DNA of 64,000 nucleotides, from positions 1-64,000 of the forward strand of contig FWCC01000192.1 in NCBI GenBank assembly GCA_900169235.1, read 5' to 3'. Origin of the DNA: Zarea fungicola. Taxonomy: Eukaryota; Ascomycota; Sordariomycetes; Hypocreales; Cordycipitaceae. The position numbers were made by a program, and so were the translations under genes. Every line of letters starts with the position of its first letter. The first letter of the stretch is position 1. The notes under the pieces were generated by a model. The model saw only the letters and a program-made list of their open reading frames with translations. It was not told the DNA's origin and made no database searches. Shown one piece after another: positions 1-12,051 of the stretch.

Positions 1-593
1 GGGGGCGTGGCACAAGTATAGACACACTTGGTACCGTCGATCCAAAATGGAAAACAGAGCCTGGCGGACCCAATATTACTACCGTACCATTCGGCACCAA
101 CCAAATTGGCCAAGCGCCCATGCATGTATCCTATTGCCAAGTATGGCTATCGCTACTACTGTCAGGTGCTTTATGCATTCAAACTACTTGCTGCCTTGAG
201 CTGAGCCAATCGTTGTTTGCCATTACGAAGTGCCGTTTGTAACCATGGATCAGGATAGGATTTCTGCTTGCTTGGCAATTTCCCATTCAGTAAGTTGTCC
301 TTTGGTTCGTTTAATAATCTCGGCCCGAATTGCTGTTGCATCAAACCATTGCCGTTCCCCTATTTCACAAGATGGATAGTAATATTGGCACCGCTTTGGA
401 AATCTCTTCCTCCTACTAGTTTTACTTCTTTTGGGCAACGCGATGCTGCATCTACGGGATAGTTGTTATAGGGGAGTGACATACGCAGTCTTTGCAACAC
501 GGTTCGCATGGAAACGTAAAATTCATTTGAGCAAAACAAAGATAACACGATAAACGCCTCCCCAATTCTATGGTCATATCTTTTATATGTCGT
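1..593. other. Left-edge stretch without a supported gene
   Basis: No gene can be supported here. On the minus strand two short open frames (about 440 to 180) have coding-like composition, but they lie in different frames with stops between them and match no family I recognise. The segment just left of 594 is the 3' flank of the Rei1-like gene. Confidence 0.4.
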
Positions 594-2301
594 CTAACCA
601 CCACCATCGTAGCGGTAGTAGTAGTGCTGTAGGTTGTTGTTCCTGACTCCATAGGCAAGGCTTTGTTTTTTCCTATCGCGGTTCTCCAGTTTGCGTGCGA
701 GCTTAGCCTCCTTGGTCACGAGCTTCTGTCCATCCTCAGTAACCCCAGCCATGCCGGCAATCCCTCGAGGAGCCACCTGTCGACCGCGTCCATGATCTCG
801 GCGGACCACACGGCCCTCTCCTTCATCGTCCGAGACGGGGCGCTCAGAGGCCGCCTCAATGGCAAGACGCTCCTTCTCCGCGCGCTCCTCAGGCGTTGGG
901 TAGTGGGTCAGGTTCTGGCGGAAATACTTGTTTAGTGAACGATGGCCGATAGATTTGCCGGACGGTAGATGCAGCTCGTAATCATCATAGAATGCAGCAT
1001 GCGTATGCTTGTGCGCACGCGAGTGCCAGCCGTCAGCCTGGTGTCGTGGCCGCGGGTCATCATGCGCATGGTGGGGATGTTTGCTAAGTCTGTCGTATTG
1101 GTGGTAGTGCCCCTCGGCGGGAACCGCTGTCAGATCCGCAGAGTCAAGCGAGGATGCAGAGCTATCAGTTTCCCAGCCGTCACCCTCATCACCATCATCG
1201 TCCTTATCTTTGACGCTAGACTTGGACTTTGGCTTGGGCTTGGCCACGCGAGCTCCGCCAGCGTCACCAGCTGCATCCTCGTCGTCGCTATCAGACTCCT
1301 CTGGATCAGAGTACGTTGAACGGAAGTCGTAGAAATCACCAATATCAAGCTGCTCTTCCTCAGTGCTGTAGGGAATCTTGCAATGGCCGGTGTCGCGCAT
1401 ATGAGTCTGTACGGCGTATACAGAAGCCTTGACCTTATCACAGAATAGGCATGTATTGCCTTGTCCAACCTTGGATTGTAGCTGTCGCACAAGGCCGTCC
1501 AGATCTGTAAGATAGGCCTTCTCGGGGATATACATGCCGTGAAATTTCTCCATATGCTGCGCATTGAGGGGCACAGTAGGTGACTCATAGTTGCAAAATA
1601 GGCAAGAATTCAGGGTCCACACTGGCTCTGGGCCATTGCCATTCGCCGTACCGGCTGCAGTTGACTCATCTTCAACGTCTCCGTCGCCTTCGGAGGTTGC
1701 AGGACGGGGATTACTGGGGCGCTTTACAGGCGATGGGCGCTGCTGAGAGAGCTTGGCCTTCTGTAAGCCCTCAATCACTTGGTTGAACTCATCCTCGGCA
1801 TCAGAGTCGACCTCATTCTTGGAAACCGGCGCAGGCTCGCCGAGAGAGAATGTAGAGCTAACGACAGACTTAGCTTCCTCCTCGTTAGCGGTGGGGCCAA
1901 CAACTGCCTCATTCTGCTTGTGCTTCAGGCTGAGGATATGGTTCTGGTAGGCGTTTTCACTATAGTATGTCTTGTTGCAAGCTTCACACGACTTTTCAAA
2001 ATAAGCCTTGTCGGTCTCTGCGCTCGTCACGGCTCGTGCTTGGAGAACTTTTTCGGTAAAGACTTCGGCTGAGATTGGGGGGAGGGTAGCTACACGGCGT
2101 TTGAGGTTGTAGCGACTATTTTCGGTTAGATGTGCGATTTTGCGAGCCGTGGGAGTTTGAATCGTGGACTTACTGCCAGTCGCTCTTCATATGTGCCTTT
2201 TGAAGATCAATATTTCTGTACGCAACCTGACAAGTATTGCACGTGTATGGGTGGGAGGACGGCGCAGCCCCGGCTCCCACCGCGGGCTGTACACTCGCCA
2301 T
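594..2301 (-). CDS. REI1: Rei1-like cytoplasmic 60S subunit maturation factor
   Basis: Two exons, 2301-2174 and 2115-594, joined over a 58-nt GT-AG intron (2173-2116) that splits His43; 549 residues. I start at the ATG at 2301 because exon 1 supplies the first zinc finger (Cys21, Cys24, His37, His43). A second C2H2 finger follows with Cys86 and Cys89. Two further Cys-x2-Cys fingers of the ZNF622/Rei1 type lie in the middle, each followed by paired histidines (the NSCLFC and NTCLFC regions). Between them is an acidic, Ser-rich linker, and the C-terminus is basic with clustered tyrosines. Known family role: cytoplasmic recycling of the Arx1/Alb1 export factors and late maturation of the 60S ribosomal subunit. 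The gene is divergent from the HECT ligase gene. The family assignment is firm; the exact role in this organism is inferred. Confidence 0.92.
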
Positions 2302-3379
2302 AATGTAAAATGATATAGAAGAAATCTGCACTAAAACTCCCGGTTCTGTCGATGGATGAATACGTTACTGGTCGAAATATGGGAAAATATGGTGTTCCCG
2401 CTATGCAATGGAAGGAGAAAAGTTTATTATTGTCGCGGGGCAGAATTATTAATACTAAGTGGTTGTGGCGATAAGTTTTTTGGTGGCGGGGTCAAGAATC
2501 TTTTGCGAAAGTCACCGCTTACCTAGTGGAGCGCATGGCCAGAAAGACGCCAAACCAAAAGGGGATTAGACCTTGAAGTGGCCTTGAAGGAGTGTGACAC
2601 TGGCAAAAGGTAAACATGGTACGAACACAAGGTATCAATGGATATATATATTATTTTACAAAGGAGCGTTGGCCTACCAGCACTTGTACTTGTTTTAACG
2701 AAGGAAATGAAAAATCATGGTGCAGCACAGACTCCGTTTACAAAGTGGTGGGCTTTTAAGCAAGTGGTAATTGGGAAAACAGTGGCTTGCTCCGCTACAC
2801 GTCATAGCACAAGAGTGCCGGCGCATTGTAGAGGGACTTTAGGTTGGCAAGCATATCATTGACCTTGACGTCTCTTAGTACAACCTGCATAATATTAATC
2901 ATTACTTTCATTCGATTACAGTATATTAAGGCCTGTGATTGTATTCTCCGGTTTGTTACAGCCATAATCCTTGTTGCTCGTAGCTAACCGACTGCCAATC
3001 ACTTGTAGGTTAGTACTTGGGCTGCAGCACCAAGGTACCTACCTAACTACCTGTGCCTTGTCCGGCGCTGCATTATTAGGTGGCGCAGGCCGCTGCCCAG
3101 AGCCAACCGCTGAGACTCTCCACTAACAGTCGAGTTTATTACAGCCACATTCATCTCACTATTTGCCTTGCCTCAACTGGCACTGTGCAACTAGCTCGGC
3201 GCCTCAGTCGGAAGGCCACCATCGGCTTGTCCTCCATCAACCCTCCGCCATTCATCACGACAGCCCTCCCCTCATCGACACATCGCGTCATTGCCTCTCC
3301 AGCCTGTCCCCTATCCAGGAATCGCTGAGCAGCACTGACGTGACCGCGAATCCCCGATGAGCCGCTAGCCGCCGCTACC
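2302..3379. other. Divergent intergenic region
   Basis: Shared upstream region of the Rei1-like gene (minus) and the HECT ligase gene (plus). It holds a TACCTA-rich patch near 3036-3055 and a CT-rich stretch before the plus-strand ATG at 3380. No conserved reading frame was recognised. Confidence 0.6.
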
Positions 3380-6300
3380 ATGAGTGCCCAGGCACTTCGA
3401 CCGCCGCAGCGCAAAGGCGGCGAGTCGCACCGCCACCACGACAGTATTCTCGACGACGCTCAACATGACCTATTCGCTGGCCTCTGGCAAGAATCGCCTT
3501 TCGCAAGGCTACCAGCCGATGCCCCCCATGAACTGAAGCCTTTTGTCCGCGATGTAGATAATCCTCGTCGCGTGTACGCCATTCACCGAGCCAGCCGCCG
3601 CCACGACTTTCAACTCCTTGTTCAGCTCTACATTCATCAGCTGCGTGATGGATGCGGGGTCGCTACTTGCACAACACCGACATGCTTCTCCTGTCGCAAA
3701 CGTCTGGTCGGCAAGGCCCCTATCCGTCGATATAACCAGACAAGTGCCAGGACATTGGCGATATATCTTGCCAGTCAGGACGATCCCGCAAGGGGTATCT
3801 GCCCGACACTTAAGCGATCCAAAGACGTTGCTCCAGCAGTCAATAACGTTGTCTTTTCGAAAAGCTCCCTATCCAAGGGTGTTAAACTGGTACCGAGCGA
3901 TAGTAAAACCCAAGTCAGCTCCCAGAAGCCTGGCGGCCACTCTCTTCCCAAGGATGACACCTCGACCGTAGCGTCCCACACTGCTACGACAGCGAATAAC
4001 ACACAAGCAGATGTTACGCAGTCTTCTCAACGCTCCGACAGCTTATCAAAAATAACTGTCTCTGAACGGCCCGTTACCCGAGACTACAGATCATTTGCTG
4101 CGACTACATTTGGCACCGCTGCGTTTAAGATGCTTGAATGGCTGGCACCAAATTCCATGGATGCACTGACTAAACAAATATCCGACCTCGAATCCTCCTC
4201 GCAATCAACTGCGAGCCGTCTGCCGTCGTCCTCCCAGGAGCAACCCTCGGTCTCCAACAAGGACGTGCGCGACCCAGACGGCGCGAACGACTCTCCGCCA
4301 GCACCTCAAAAATCGTCATTACCAACCGACATAAGGACAGCCGACATGAACAGCGCCGCAGATCCACGCAGCAAGAAGGAACCGCTTGCTCCGAAACGTA
4401 ATCCTAAATCGACTTTCCGTTCTAAGCCAACGGTGGAAACGGCTCGCCGCAAGTCTATTGAGCCTGCCTGTGTCACGGCGGAAAACGATAGTACCACGAT
4501 TCACCGGTCAGCTCGTGTAGGCGGCTATCATCCCGATAAGTTGTCGCGGAGAACAAAATCGCCCACAACGATAACTTTCCAGCCCGCCTTCTTCGAAAAT
4601 GTACCCATTCCCCTGCCCTCCGCGGATGAGGTAACTGTCACTTCGTCGGATGGCGAGGACCACGCCAAGGAAAGCATCTTGAAACCAGCGTCCCATGATA
4701 GCAGCCATGAGCACAAGCAGAAGCAGCAATCACCTGAGGAAGTACTGGAGGAAGACATTGACGATACCCAACCAATAGAGGTACCACTGCCGCAGGCGCT
4801 GTCGCAGCTCAATATTGAACTTGTCAACTTTATCTGCGACGTATACGCAGAGGATTGCACTTCCGAAAATCAATTCTTTGGTGCGTCAGAGATTAGCCAC
4901 AACTATCCAAAGCCTATAAAGGTTCGGAAATCTCTTGCAAGGAGAGCACAAAGACGAGATGCAGTCTGCAGAAAGGAATGGAAAGCGTTCCATGAGCAGA
5001 CCTTGTTCAGCATTCTCAGCGATCCAGCTGCCCTGGTCTCATCCTTTACAAAGGATGGCAAATTCTTTGACTCCCACAGTCTGTGGTACTGCCTGGTCCG
5101 CCTCACAAGAGCATCTCCAAGTCTTGTGTTGCATAGCTTGTGGCTCTCCGCCGCCAGTTTGTTTGCGCTCCCGGATGCCAATCAACAAAAGAAGGGCAAA
5201 TCAAAGCTTTCAACAGTCTCACAAGCAGAAGGCGTCATGTCAATCTGCTTTCACGCCCTTGTCGCACTTGTTCCGGTTGTCCCGGATTCCAAAACGCTCT
5301 ACGACCTCTCTCGTATTCGCTCACATGGTCTGGCGCTTGCAAACTCCAGTGTATCGTATCGACGCTCTTCCAGTATTTGTCTGGAGTATGATGATGTGTT
5401 TTCAAACAGTCTGGCCGTGCGATTGGCCCGTCGTCTTTTCTTAGCAATTACTGTTCGTCAACAACATGTGAAGGACTCTTTCGTCAAGCAAACCGGGACC
5501 GACAATGCATTAGGTTTATTATTAGGGCAACTTGATTTACGAAACGTTGGAGCCGAACGAGTTCTGGAGTTTACACAAGACGAGCGCCTATTGCACGAGA
5601 CAAGAGTCCCTACGCTGCTGCTTGACTGGGCGCGAACGGTCCTGCTACATGAATGGAATGGCAAAGCCCAGTTTTACAAGGACGGGGCATTTTGTGGTGC
5701 CTTATCATTCATGGATACTTTCTGTAGGTACCTCTGCCTTTTGTAATGGAACACGCTGCTAACTTGGTACAGATATAAACAGGAACTTTCTTCTACTAGG
5801 AGAAACCCAGTTTCGAGTTGAATACTTTTCTGAACGGTTGGACGCTATGCGCGTTCCTGTACAGTGGATAACAGTAAATCCAGGAGCTGATGTTGGTAAT
5901 ATTCTCAACTATCCCTATCTTTTCCGGTCCGAAACTCTTGTTACATACTTTCGGTCCATCAACTTTGCATGTATGAGTCGAACATTTGAAGAAGCCAGTT
6001 CCCTAAAGCGGCGGATGAGCGCTATTGTCGATCCTGGTAGTCTCATAACGAACCCGCACCATAAAGTTGTGCTGAAGGATATGCTCAAGACGGCAGCATC
6101 AAAGTATCTTGTTCTTGACATTGGCCGGACGACGGTCTTACGCGACGCATTTGACCAGCTTTGGCGACGTCAAAAACGCGAGCTGCTCCGTCCTCTCAAA
6201 ATTCACCTTGGCGAGGATGCTGGCGAGGAGGGTTTCGATTCTGGTGGTGTGCAACAAGAATTCTTTCGACTCGCCATTGCGGAATGCTTGGATCCTGTGT

Positions 6301-7229
6301 ATGGGGCTTTTACCGTTGACGAGAGAAATCATATGGCTTGGTTCAAGCCCGGCTCACTGGTTGAAGATTGGAAATTCGAACTTATGGGGCTGCTTCTGTC
6401 CTTGGCGGTTTATAATGGGCTGACTCTGCCTGTCAACTTTCCGAAGGCCTTCTATCGCAAACTTCTCGGTGAGCCGGTTGACCAACTCTACCACGTTGCC
6501 GACGGCTGGCCGGAGCTTACCAGCGGTCTTACAACTCTTTTGGAGTGGGATGAGAAGGACGGTGCCATTGAAGACATCTTTGCGCGGACGTACGAGTTCG
6601 TCGTCCCCGGCGTCGGCGAAGATCTCACAATACATATGCTTGTAGACAAGCACAGCGAGAAGCCAGGCACCGCCATCAGCATCGACATCAACGGTGCAGA
6701 GGCCCCCTACGTCACCAATGAGAATCGTGACGAATATGTGACGGACTATATCCGCTACCTCACCGACTACTCAGTCCGCCGTCAGTTCGAGTCCTTCCGC
6801 CGCGGTTTCCTGGCCTGCCTCACGGAACGGTCCCTGACGCTACTCACGCCGTCTATACTGCAGTCGATCGTGGAGGGCGTCCAAGAAATTGACATTTCCG
6901 AGCTACGCCGCTACGCACGCTACGTCGGGTTTGATGCGTCGCACCGCACGATCCGCGACTTTTGGTCCATAGTGAAGCGCTATGACGACCGTATGAAGCG
7001 CAAGCTGCTCGAGTTTGTCACTGCCTCGGACCGTGTGCCCGTTAGTGGACTCAAGAATGTACAGTTCATCATTCAAAAGAACGGTGAGGAGGATGGTGAC
7101 GGTGGGCATTTGCCGACGGCGTATACCTGCTATGGGACGCTGTTGCTGCCCGAATACCGCGATAAGGAGGTATTGCGGGAGCGCCTCGGCATGGCGCTGG
7201 AGAATGCACAAGGCTTTGGTTTTGCGTAG
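3380..7229 (+). CDS. HUL4: HECT-type E3 ubiquitin ligase, Hul4-like
   Basis: Two exons, 3380-5723 and 5773-7229, with a 49-nt intron (5724-5772) whose junction restores one reading frame; 1,266 residues. The N-terminus (about residues 60-130) contains a Cys cluster (CGVATC, then C-x2-C) resembling the AZUL zinc finger of UBE3A/Hul4 ligases. The middle (about 150-470) is Ser/Thr/Pro-rich and probably disordered. The C-terminal third is a HECT domain containing the GEDAGEEGFDSGGVQQEF segment and ending with catalytic Cys1234 in the TAYTCYGTL motif, 33 residues before the end, which is the usual HECT position. The family transfers ubiquitin from E2 through a thioester on this Cys. The 3' end converges on the AlkB-like gene. 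An intact, full-length gene. Which yeast HECT paralogue it matches is inferred from the AZUL-like N-terminus. Confidence 0.93.
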
Positions 7230-7578
7230 ATGACAGGAAAACTGTGATTAGATGGCTGGATAAAAGGGAGGCGGTTTGTATGATCATTACTTAAGAGCGG
7301 GACGGAGCGTTACTTTGGTATTGACTTGTGACAATGGCATACACCGGATTCACCTACTTGGGAGACTCTACCAGCGTTATTATGAAAGCTTTTTTTTTCT
7401 TTGCACCACGAGAGAGCGATTTTTTATGCAACTTTAGTCTTGGTTGATATCACATTTTAATAGAGGTGCTGCTGTATAACACCATTGTTATTGGTATTTT
7501 TTTTTAAAAAAAAAATCAGTTTCTTTGGAGCACGATTCATATGCACGTATGTCGCATTCAGGTTTTTATTTTTTAGTT
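7230..7578. terminator. Convergent 3' region with T/A tract
   Basis: About 350 bp between the 3' ends of the HECT ligase (+) and the AlkB-like gene (-). A run of nine T followed directly by ten A (about 7497-7515) gives an A-rich signal on both strands and is a plausible shared poly(A) region. Other T-rich runs occur near 7390. No gene seen. Confidence 0.4.
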
Positions 7579-8734
7579 CTAATCTCGCACCTGTCTAACA
7601 TTAAGATTTATCCGCTTGCCCTTCATCCAGCCCTTCCATTCACTAAACTGTCCATCCTCACGCGCCGGCCAATTCTCCAGGTATTCGGGGCAGGTGTCCG
7701 GCACAATCTTGGGCACCCCATGCCACGCAAATCGCGACTCCTGCGTCATGTACATGGCATCCCCCGAACGCAGCCGCAGCAGCAGATAGTCTTTCCCGGC
7801 TGCCTCCGTCGTCTTCTCCCCGTCCCTTCCCCCCTCTGCACTGACACTTGCGCCGCCGCCATTGGGTGCAATCATGAATAGCCCATCGCAGCCAAAGCTC
7901 AGACTCACGAGCCCCTTGTCCGTAAACTCGCTCACGTCCCGATGCATCATCATGGTATCCCCCGGACTGTAAAAGTTCACGATGGCCGCCTGCGCCTCTG
8001 TCTCGGGGAACATACCTTGCACAAACTGCGCAATGTCTGCGGGGAAGCGAGGCGGCGGCGCCTGCTCCGGGTAGACACGGTTGGTCCAGTCGTACTGCCC
8101 GCCGAGGGTAACCCAGTGCAGACGCCGCGAGAAGACCTGCTTGGCGGTGAGAGGCTTGTGAACGCAGGGGTCCTTGGGTGTGAAGCGCACTTCAGATTCC
8201 GGGGAGAGGGAGAAGAAAGAGCGCGCCTCGACGGTGTCTCCCGCCGGGTAGGGGAGTTTGTAGTGGACGTGCATGTTGGTCTGGTGGTTGGGGTTGCTGA
8301 GGTCCCGGTGCAGCATCGTTTCCAGGGCGGCAATCTGTACCGTCGGTGGGATGAGAGAGGGCGCTATCAGGAGACCTGTACAAAAATGAATTCATATGTA
8401 AGCGGGTAGACCAAAGCTTCTGTGTAAGAGAGTGAGAGAGGAGGCTTAGTGAGTGTATTTATTTACCTGGAAGAAGTGGGTGATGCAGCACCGGTACATC
8501 CTCTTTGGCCTCCGCAGCATATCCCGCACCAAATTGGGAGAATGCTTCTTGTCTCTGTTCCTTTGTGATGATACCTACTTGGAGGAATCCGCTTTCGTGG
8601 GCTGACTTGCGCGGATCGTCGATGCGGGCGTGGTCTCTGACCTCTTTGGGTTCCATCTTGGCCCATGACTTCCACTTGGCTCTAAGCTCATCCGTGGGTT
8701 GCTCATGGGCATCCAGTTCTGTAATTGTAGTCAT
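7579..8734 (-). CDS. AlkB-like Fe(II)/2-oxoglutarate dioxygenase
   Basis: Two exons, 8734-8467 and 8375-7579, with a 91-nt intron (8466-8376); 354 residues. The upstream open frame extends to a GTG, but the first ATG (8734, MTTITEL) is the natural start. The C-terminal half is a double-stranded beta-helix dioxygenase: iron ligands His234 and Asp236 in the HRD triad, His308 in the FAWHGVPK segment, and a 2-oxoglutarate-binding arginine in the RINLNVRQVRD tail. A YSPGD-type loop precedes the HxD. This is the ALKBH1/AlkB pattern, so the likely activity is oxidative demethylation of nucleic acid; substrate (DNA, tRNA or mRNA) cannot be read from the sequence. The first 100 residues are a nonconserved N-terminal extension. 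It faces the mitochondrial GTPase gene across a 490-bp divergent promoter. Confidence 0.9.
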
Positions 8735-9224
8735 AGCAGGGGAGGGAGTATGTTGTTCTATCACGTTGTTTCTTTTGTTCGTACTATCCCTTTCTCCAAG
8801 CTGCGGCGGTGACTCCAGACATAAAATCCCAGGAAGGAATTAAAAGATCCCACAGCCGACAAAATTGTGTGGTATGGTTTGGCAGTAAATTGCTGCGCGA
8901 CCTTTACGGGAGAAGAAATTAAAGCAAACTTTCCAAAGCAGGTTACAATAAAACAGGATATTGCAATTGTAGTAAATTCATGAAATCCCACAAGTGTCGA
9001 AATGTGGTCTAGGGTGGTCGTAGTGTGCCTCACAAAAAATCCTTACCTAATATTTCTGGACTTCATCTCTATGAGCCCGTCACCACAATTGAACCTCAAA
9101 ACTCACAACAACACGTCATCTCACATCTCTAATGCTTATTCTGAGAAAAGCGTCATAGAGCAGTTTCTCGAATCCCTCTCGTTCTTATACGAGTTTAATA
9201 GTCTCATTGAGTCTAGATCTAGAC
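8735..9224. other. Divergent promoter between AlkB-like and EngB-like genes
   Basis: 490 bp shared by two divergent genes. An open frame beginning at TTG 9207 runs into the GTPase, but ATG 9225 is preferred. No recognisable operator or second gene. Confidence 0.5.
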
Positions 9225-10364
9225 ATGTCGCGCCGAGCAGTTTCACTGCTGAGCCAGCCGCCCCTGGCGTGGACAGCTACAACAACCTGTACTACCAGAT
9301 ACTTCTCACATGGTCGAACAACCCACATGCCGAGACTAAGGCGGGCTACTTCGTCGCAAATAGCACCGAATCCATCACAAATACCTCCTACGCCTACTCC
9401 TACTCCGGCGTCGCCGCCTGGTCCCCAACAGCTCATCGAGACTATTCCTCTCGAGTCTCCTGCCACGTACACCAGCATCGTCGCCCACGCCTCTTCCCCT
9501 TCTGTTCTATCCACAGCCCTCACACCACCAGAGCATGCCAAGCTTGCCAATGCTGCCATATTTTTCCAAAAGAACCCACAGTTCCTCTACTCGGCCGCCG
9601 AGTTTCGCAACCACCCCTACAATGAGCATATTCCCGAAATCGTCATCCTGGGGGCGTCCAACGTGGGGAAATCCACCTTTCTCAACGCCCTCGTCGGCCG
9701 ACCAGGCATCGCACGCACCAGCCCGCGGCCGGGCCACACCACCGTCATGAACGCCTTTGGCGTCGGCCCTTCGCCGCACATCTCGCGGCAGTCCGTCAAG
9801 AAGGGCACGCCGCTGCCCAAGCATAGCCTCGTCGTCATGGACACGCCGGGGTACGGCTACAGGAGCCAGAAGTCTTGGGGCGACACGATTGTCAAGTATC
9901 TGGGGGCGCGCAAGACTCTCCGGGGCGCGGTCGTACTGCTGTCGTCGGAGAAGAAGATTATGCCTGAAGACAAGTGGTTGCTGGAGGCGCTGGCCGACGC
10001 CAATGTGCGGACCATGGTGGTCGTGACCAAGGCGGACAAGGTGCGCGCTGGCGACGACAAGGGTGGCTGGGCGGGCAAGTGCATTGACAGGGCGCTTGCG
10101 ATACGCGCGGAGCTCAAGAGGATCCAAAGGGGCACGGGGAGGGATTGGAAAGAGGACGCTGGTTGGTCGTCGGATGTGTTTGTTACGGCGGCCGGACACG
10201 GGCAGGCTGGCAAAGCAAGCAACAAGGCCGGCATGGGAGGTGTGAGGTTGGCAGTCTTGGAAATGGCTGGATTCAACGTGGGAAACGCTGTTGAGCAGAA
10301 GCCAGAAAACGTGTCGTACGATGGCAAGATTGTGCCATTTGATGAAATTGTGTGGAAATCATAA
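9225..10364 (+). CDS. MRX8: Mitochondrial EngB/YihA-type GTPase (Mrx8-like)
   Basis: Intronless, 379 residues from ATG 9225; the open frame extends six codons upstream only to a TTG. The N-terminus is rich in Arg, Ser and hydroxylated residues and lacks acidic residues for about 60 positions, which fits a mitochondrial presequence. The GTPase core shows G1 (GASNVGKST), a G3 DTPGYGYR motif and G4 TKAD. DTPG followed by GYG and a basic residue is diagnostic of the EngB/YihA family rather than Ras or Era. Bacterial members act in large-subunit ribosome assembly, and yeast Mrx8 associates with the mitochondrial expression machinery. Mitoribosome biogenesis is therefore the likely role, by homology. 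It converges on the C3HC zinc-finger gene with only about 100 bp between stops. Confidence 0.9.
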   Translation: MSRRAVSLLSQPPLAWTATTTCTTRYFSHGRTTHMPRLRRATSSQIAPNPSQIPPTPTPTPASPPGPQQLIETIPLESPATYTSIVAHASSPSVLSTALTPPEHAKLANAAIFFQKNPQFLYSAAEFRNHPYNEHIPEIVILGASNVGKSTFLNALVGRPGIARTSPRPGHTTVMNAFGVGPSPHISRQSVKKGTPLPKHSLVVMDTPGYGYRSQKSWGDTIVKYLGARKTLRGAVVLLSSEKKIMPEDKWLLEALADANVRTMVVVTKADKVRAGDDKGGWAGKCIDRALAIRAELKRIQRGTGRDWKEDAGWSSDVFVTAAGHGQAGKASNKAGMGGVRLAVLEMAGFNVGNAVEQKPENVSYDGKIVPFDEIVWKS

Positions 10365-10467
10365 AGCAACTTGCCCAAAGAGCAGAGATGAAGGAAAAGA
10401 AAACCCAGAATGAAATGGGTTCAATGTATTGTTGTCAGGATCTATGTACAAGAGATACCCCGTCAAA

Positions 10468-12051
10468 TTACTTTTGTAGAGTTGTTGTTGTTGTGGACTG
10501 CGGTGTACCTGGTCTCTTGAGTTTTCTACTTGATTTTGTATCAAACAAACTCTTGACCTTTCTTAGACGGGCCCATCTCTCCTTGTCCTTGGCATCTCGG
10601 TCCGTCTCACTAAATTCGAGCGCCGGGGGTTTGATGACAGGATTCGACTTGGGTTCTTGCACTATTGATGTTGCTCTTTGAGGGGTTGACGGATCTGTGT
10701 TTTCCTTGTCCACCACACCGACCTCTAGGACGGGCTTCGTCGTCTTGACACGCCCTTCGTATATGATGCGCAGATTCGACTCATTCATAAGCATTTGAAG
10801 CAAAGAGACCCAGGCTGTTACCGAATCATCCTCCCCAGTGGCACCGCTCCTATTTTGAGCCTGCGGATTCTTCCACGGGCAGAAGAAGCGGTGCTCGCGG
10901 ATCGGGTCAAGGCAGTCCATGGCCGCGGGCACCAGCACCTTGCCACTACCGTCCACTTCCTTGCTCTTGAACATCCAAAGGCCAAGACGTCGATGGCATG
11001 TATGGCAGGATGCCGTGTTGGGCACGGCACCAATGCGTGAGTTGGATAGCCCTTGCCATCCAGTGAGAGCTAGTGCCAGGGCGGCGCGGTTGGGGGTTGC
11101 GCCAGTGCCGGTGACGGGAGAGGGCTGTGTGAAAAAGGTGGTAGGAAGTTGGCCGATGACCACGTCGAGAGAAAGTTGAGTGGGCAGGCGCAAGTTGAAT
11201 TCATATGGGAGGAACGATTGGCGCGAGCAGAGCTCATCATAGCGTTGCCTCAGCGTGTCGAGAGTGACACTGGCACTGGAAAAGGATATCCGTAGCAGCG
11301 TGTCTGGACCAGGTTAGCACGAGCCGAACGACATTAGGCGTAAATGAGACCAACCATCGCATCCACGTTTCTTCCATAGGCAGTCTTGTTGATGCGAGGA
11401 TACAATAAGACCCGCATACGTCTCCACCAAAGCTTCCTCTACGCTGGTGTTAACGAATCTTGAACAATGTTGTAGGCTGCGCAGCAAAGACGAGAGCTTA
11501 CCAATTTCAGACGCAATCAATACAGAGACCTCCTTACCATTTTCCTCCTTGCGATTGAGTTTGACCACCAGCTCCTTGTGGCACAGCGCGCAACGCACGC
11601 GCTCCTTGCCGTGGCACACCCACCCGCGCTTTGCCCACTCAACCTCGCTGACCCGATCGGGCTTCGGCGTCCAGTTTGTGATTTCCTGGAATGATGCGAG
11701 CCGACGCAGGAGCTGCTCTCTATCACTAGGACAGTATCTTGACGCAACTTCGGGACCCTTGGGTGCGGGGGCAGGTGTCTGGAGTGGTCGGCGTAGGGAT
11801 GAGATGGATGCGAGCGACGGTAGGGAGTCCGCGTCGTTGGTGGTACTGCTGGTGCTTGTGGCGCTGGCGCGGCCAGTGGCTCTAGCAGCCCCCATGCGAC
11901 GCTTCTTTTGGGTGAATAGTGAGTAGGAGGAGGGTGCACTGCCGGCTGCAATGTCGGCCGTCTTTAAGGGCTGCTGATCCGACGTTGTCGATGACCTAGG
12001 ACTGTTGAGACCCTGGAGCAGGGCGTTGAACTTGCGCTTGGTCGCGTTCAT
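10468..12051 (-). CDS. C3HC zinc-finger (NIPA/Rsm1-like) protein
   Basis: Two exons, 12051-11355 and 11303-10468, with a 51-nt intron (11354-11304); 510 residues. The ATG at 12051 (MNATKRKF) is used because the frame further upstream begins at GTG. A Ser/Thr-rich basic N-terminus is followed by a C3HC-type zinc finger: WTPKP and AKRGWVC, RVRCALCHKEL, then the SHQQDCLWKKRGC segment just before the splice site. A second NIPA/Rsm1-like half in exon 2 contains the CHTCHRRLGLW motif. S. pombe Rsm1 is linked to poly(A) RNA export, and human NIPA (ZC3HC1) acts at the nuclear pore basket. A nuclear-envelope or mRNA-export role is inferred from that family. The last 60 residues are basic and probably disordered. 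Confidence 0.87.

Noticed and set aside
180..440. Coding-like fragments on the minus strand at the left edge
   Set aside because: They lie in two frames with stops between, match no family, and the window edge hides the context.
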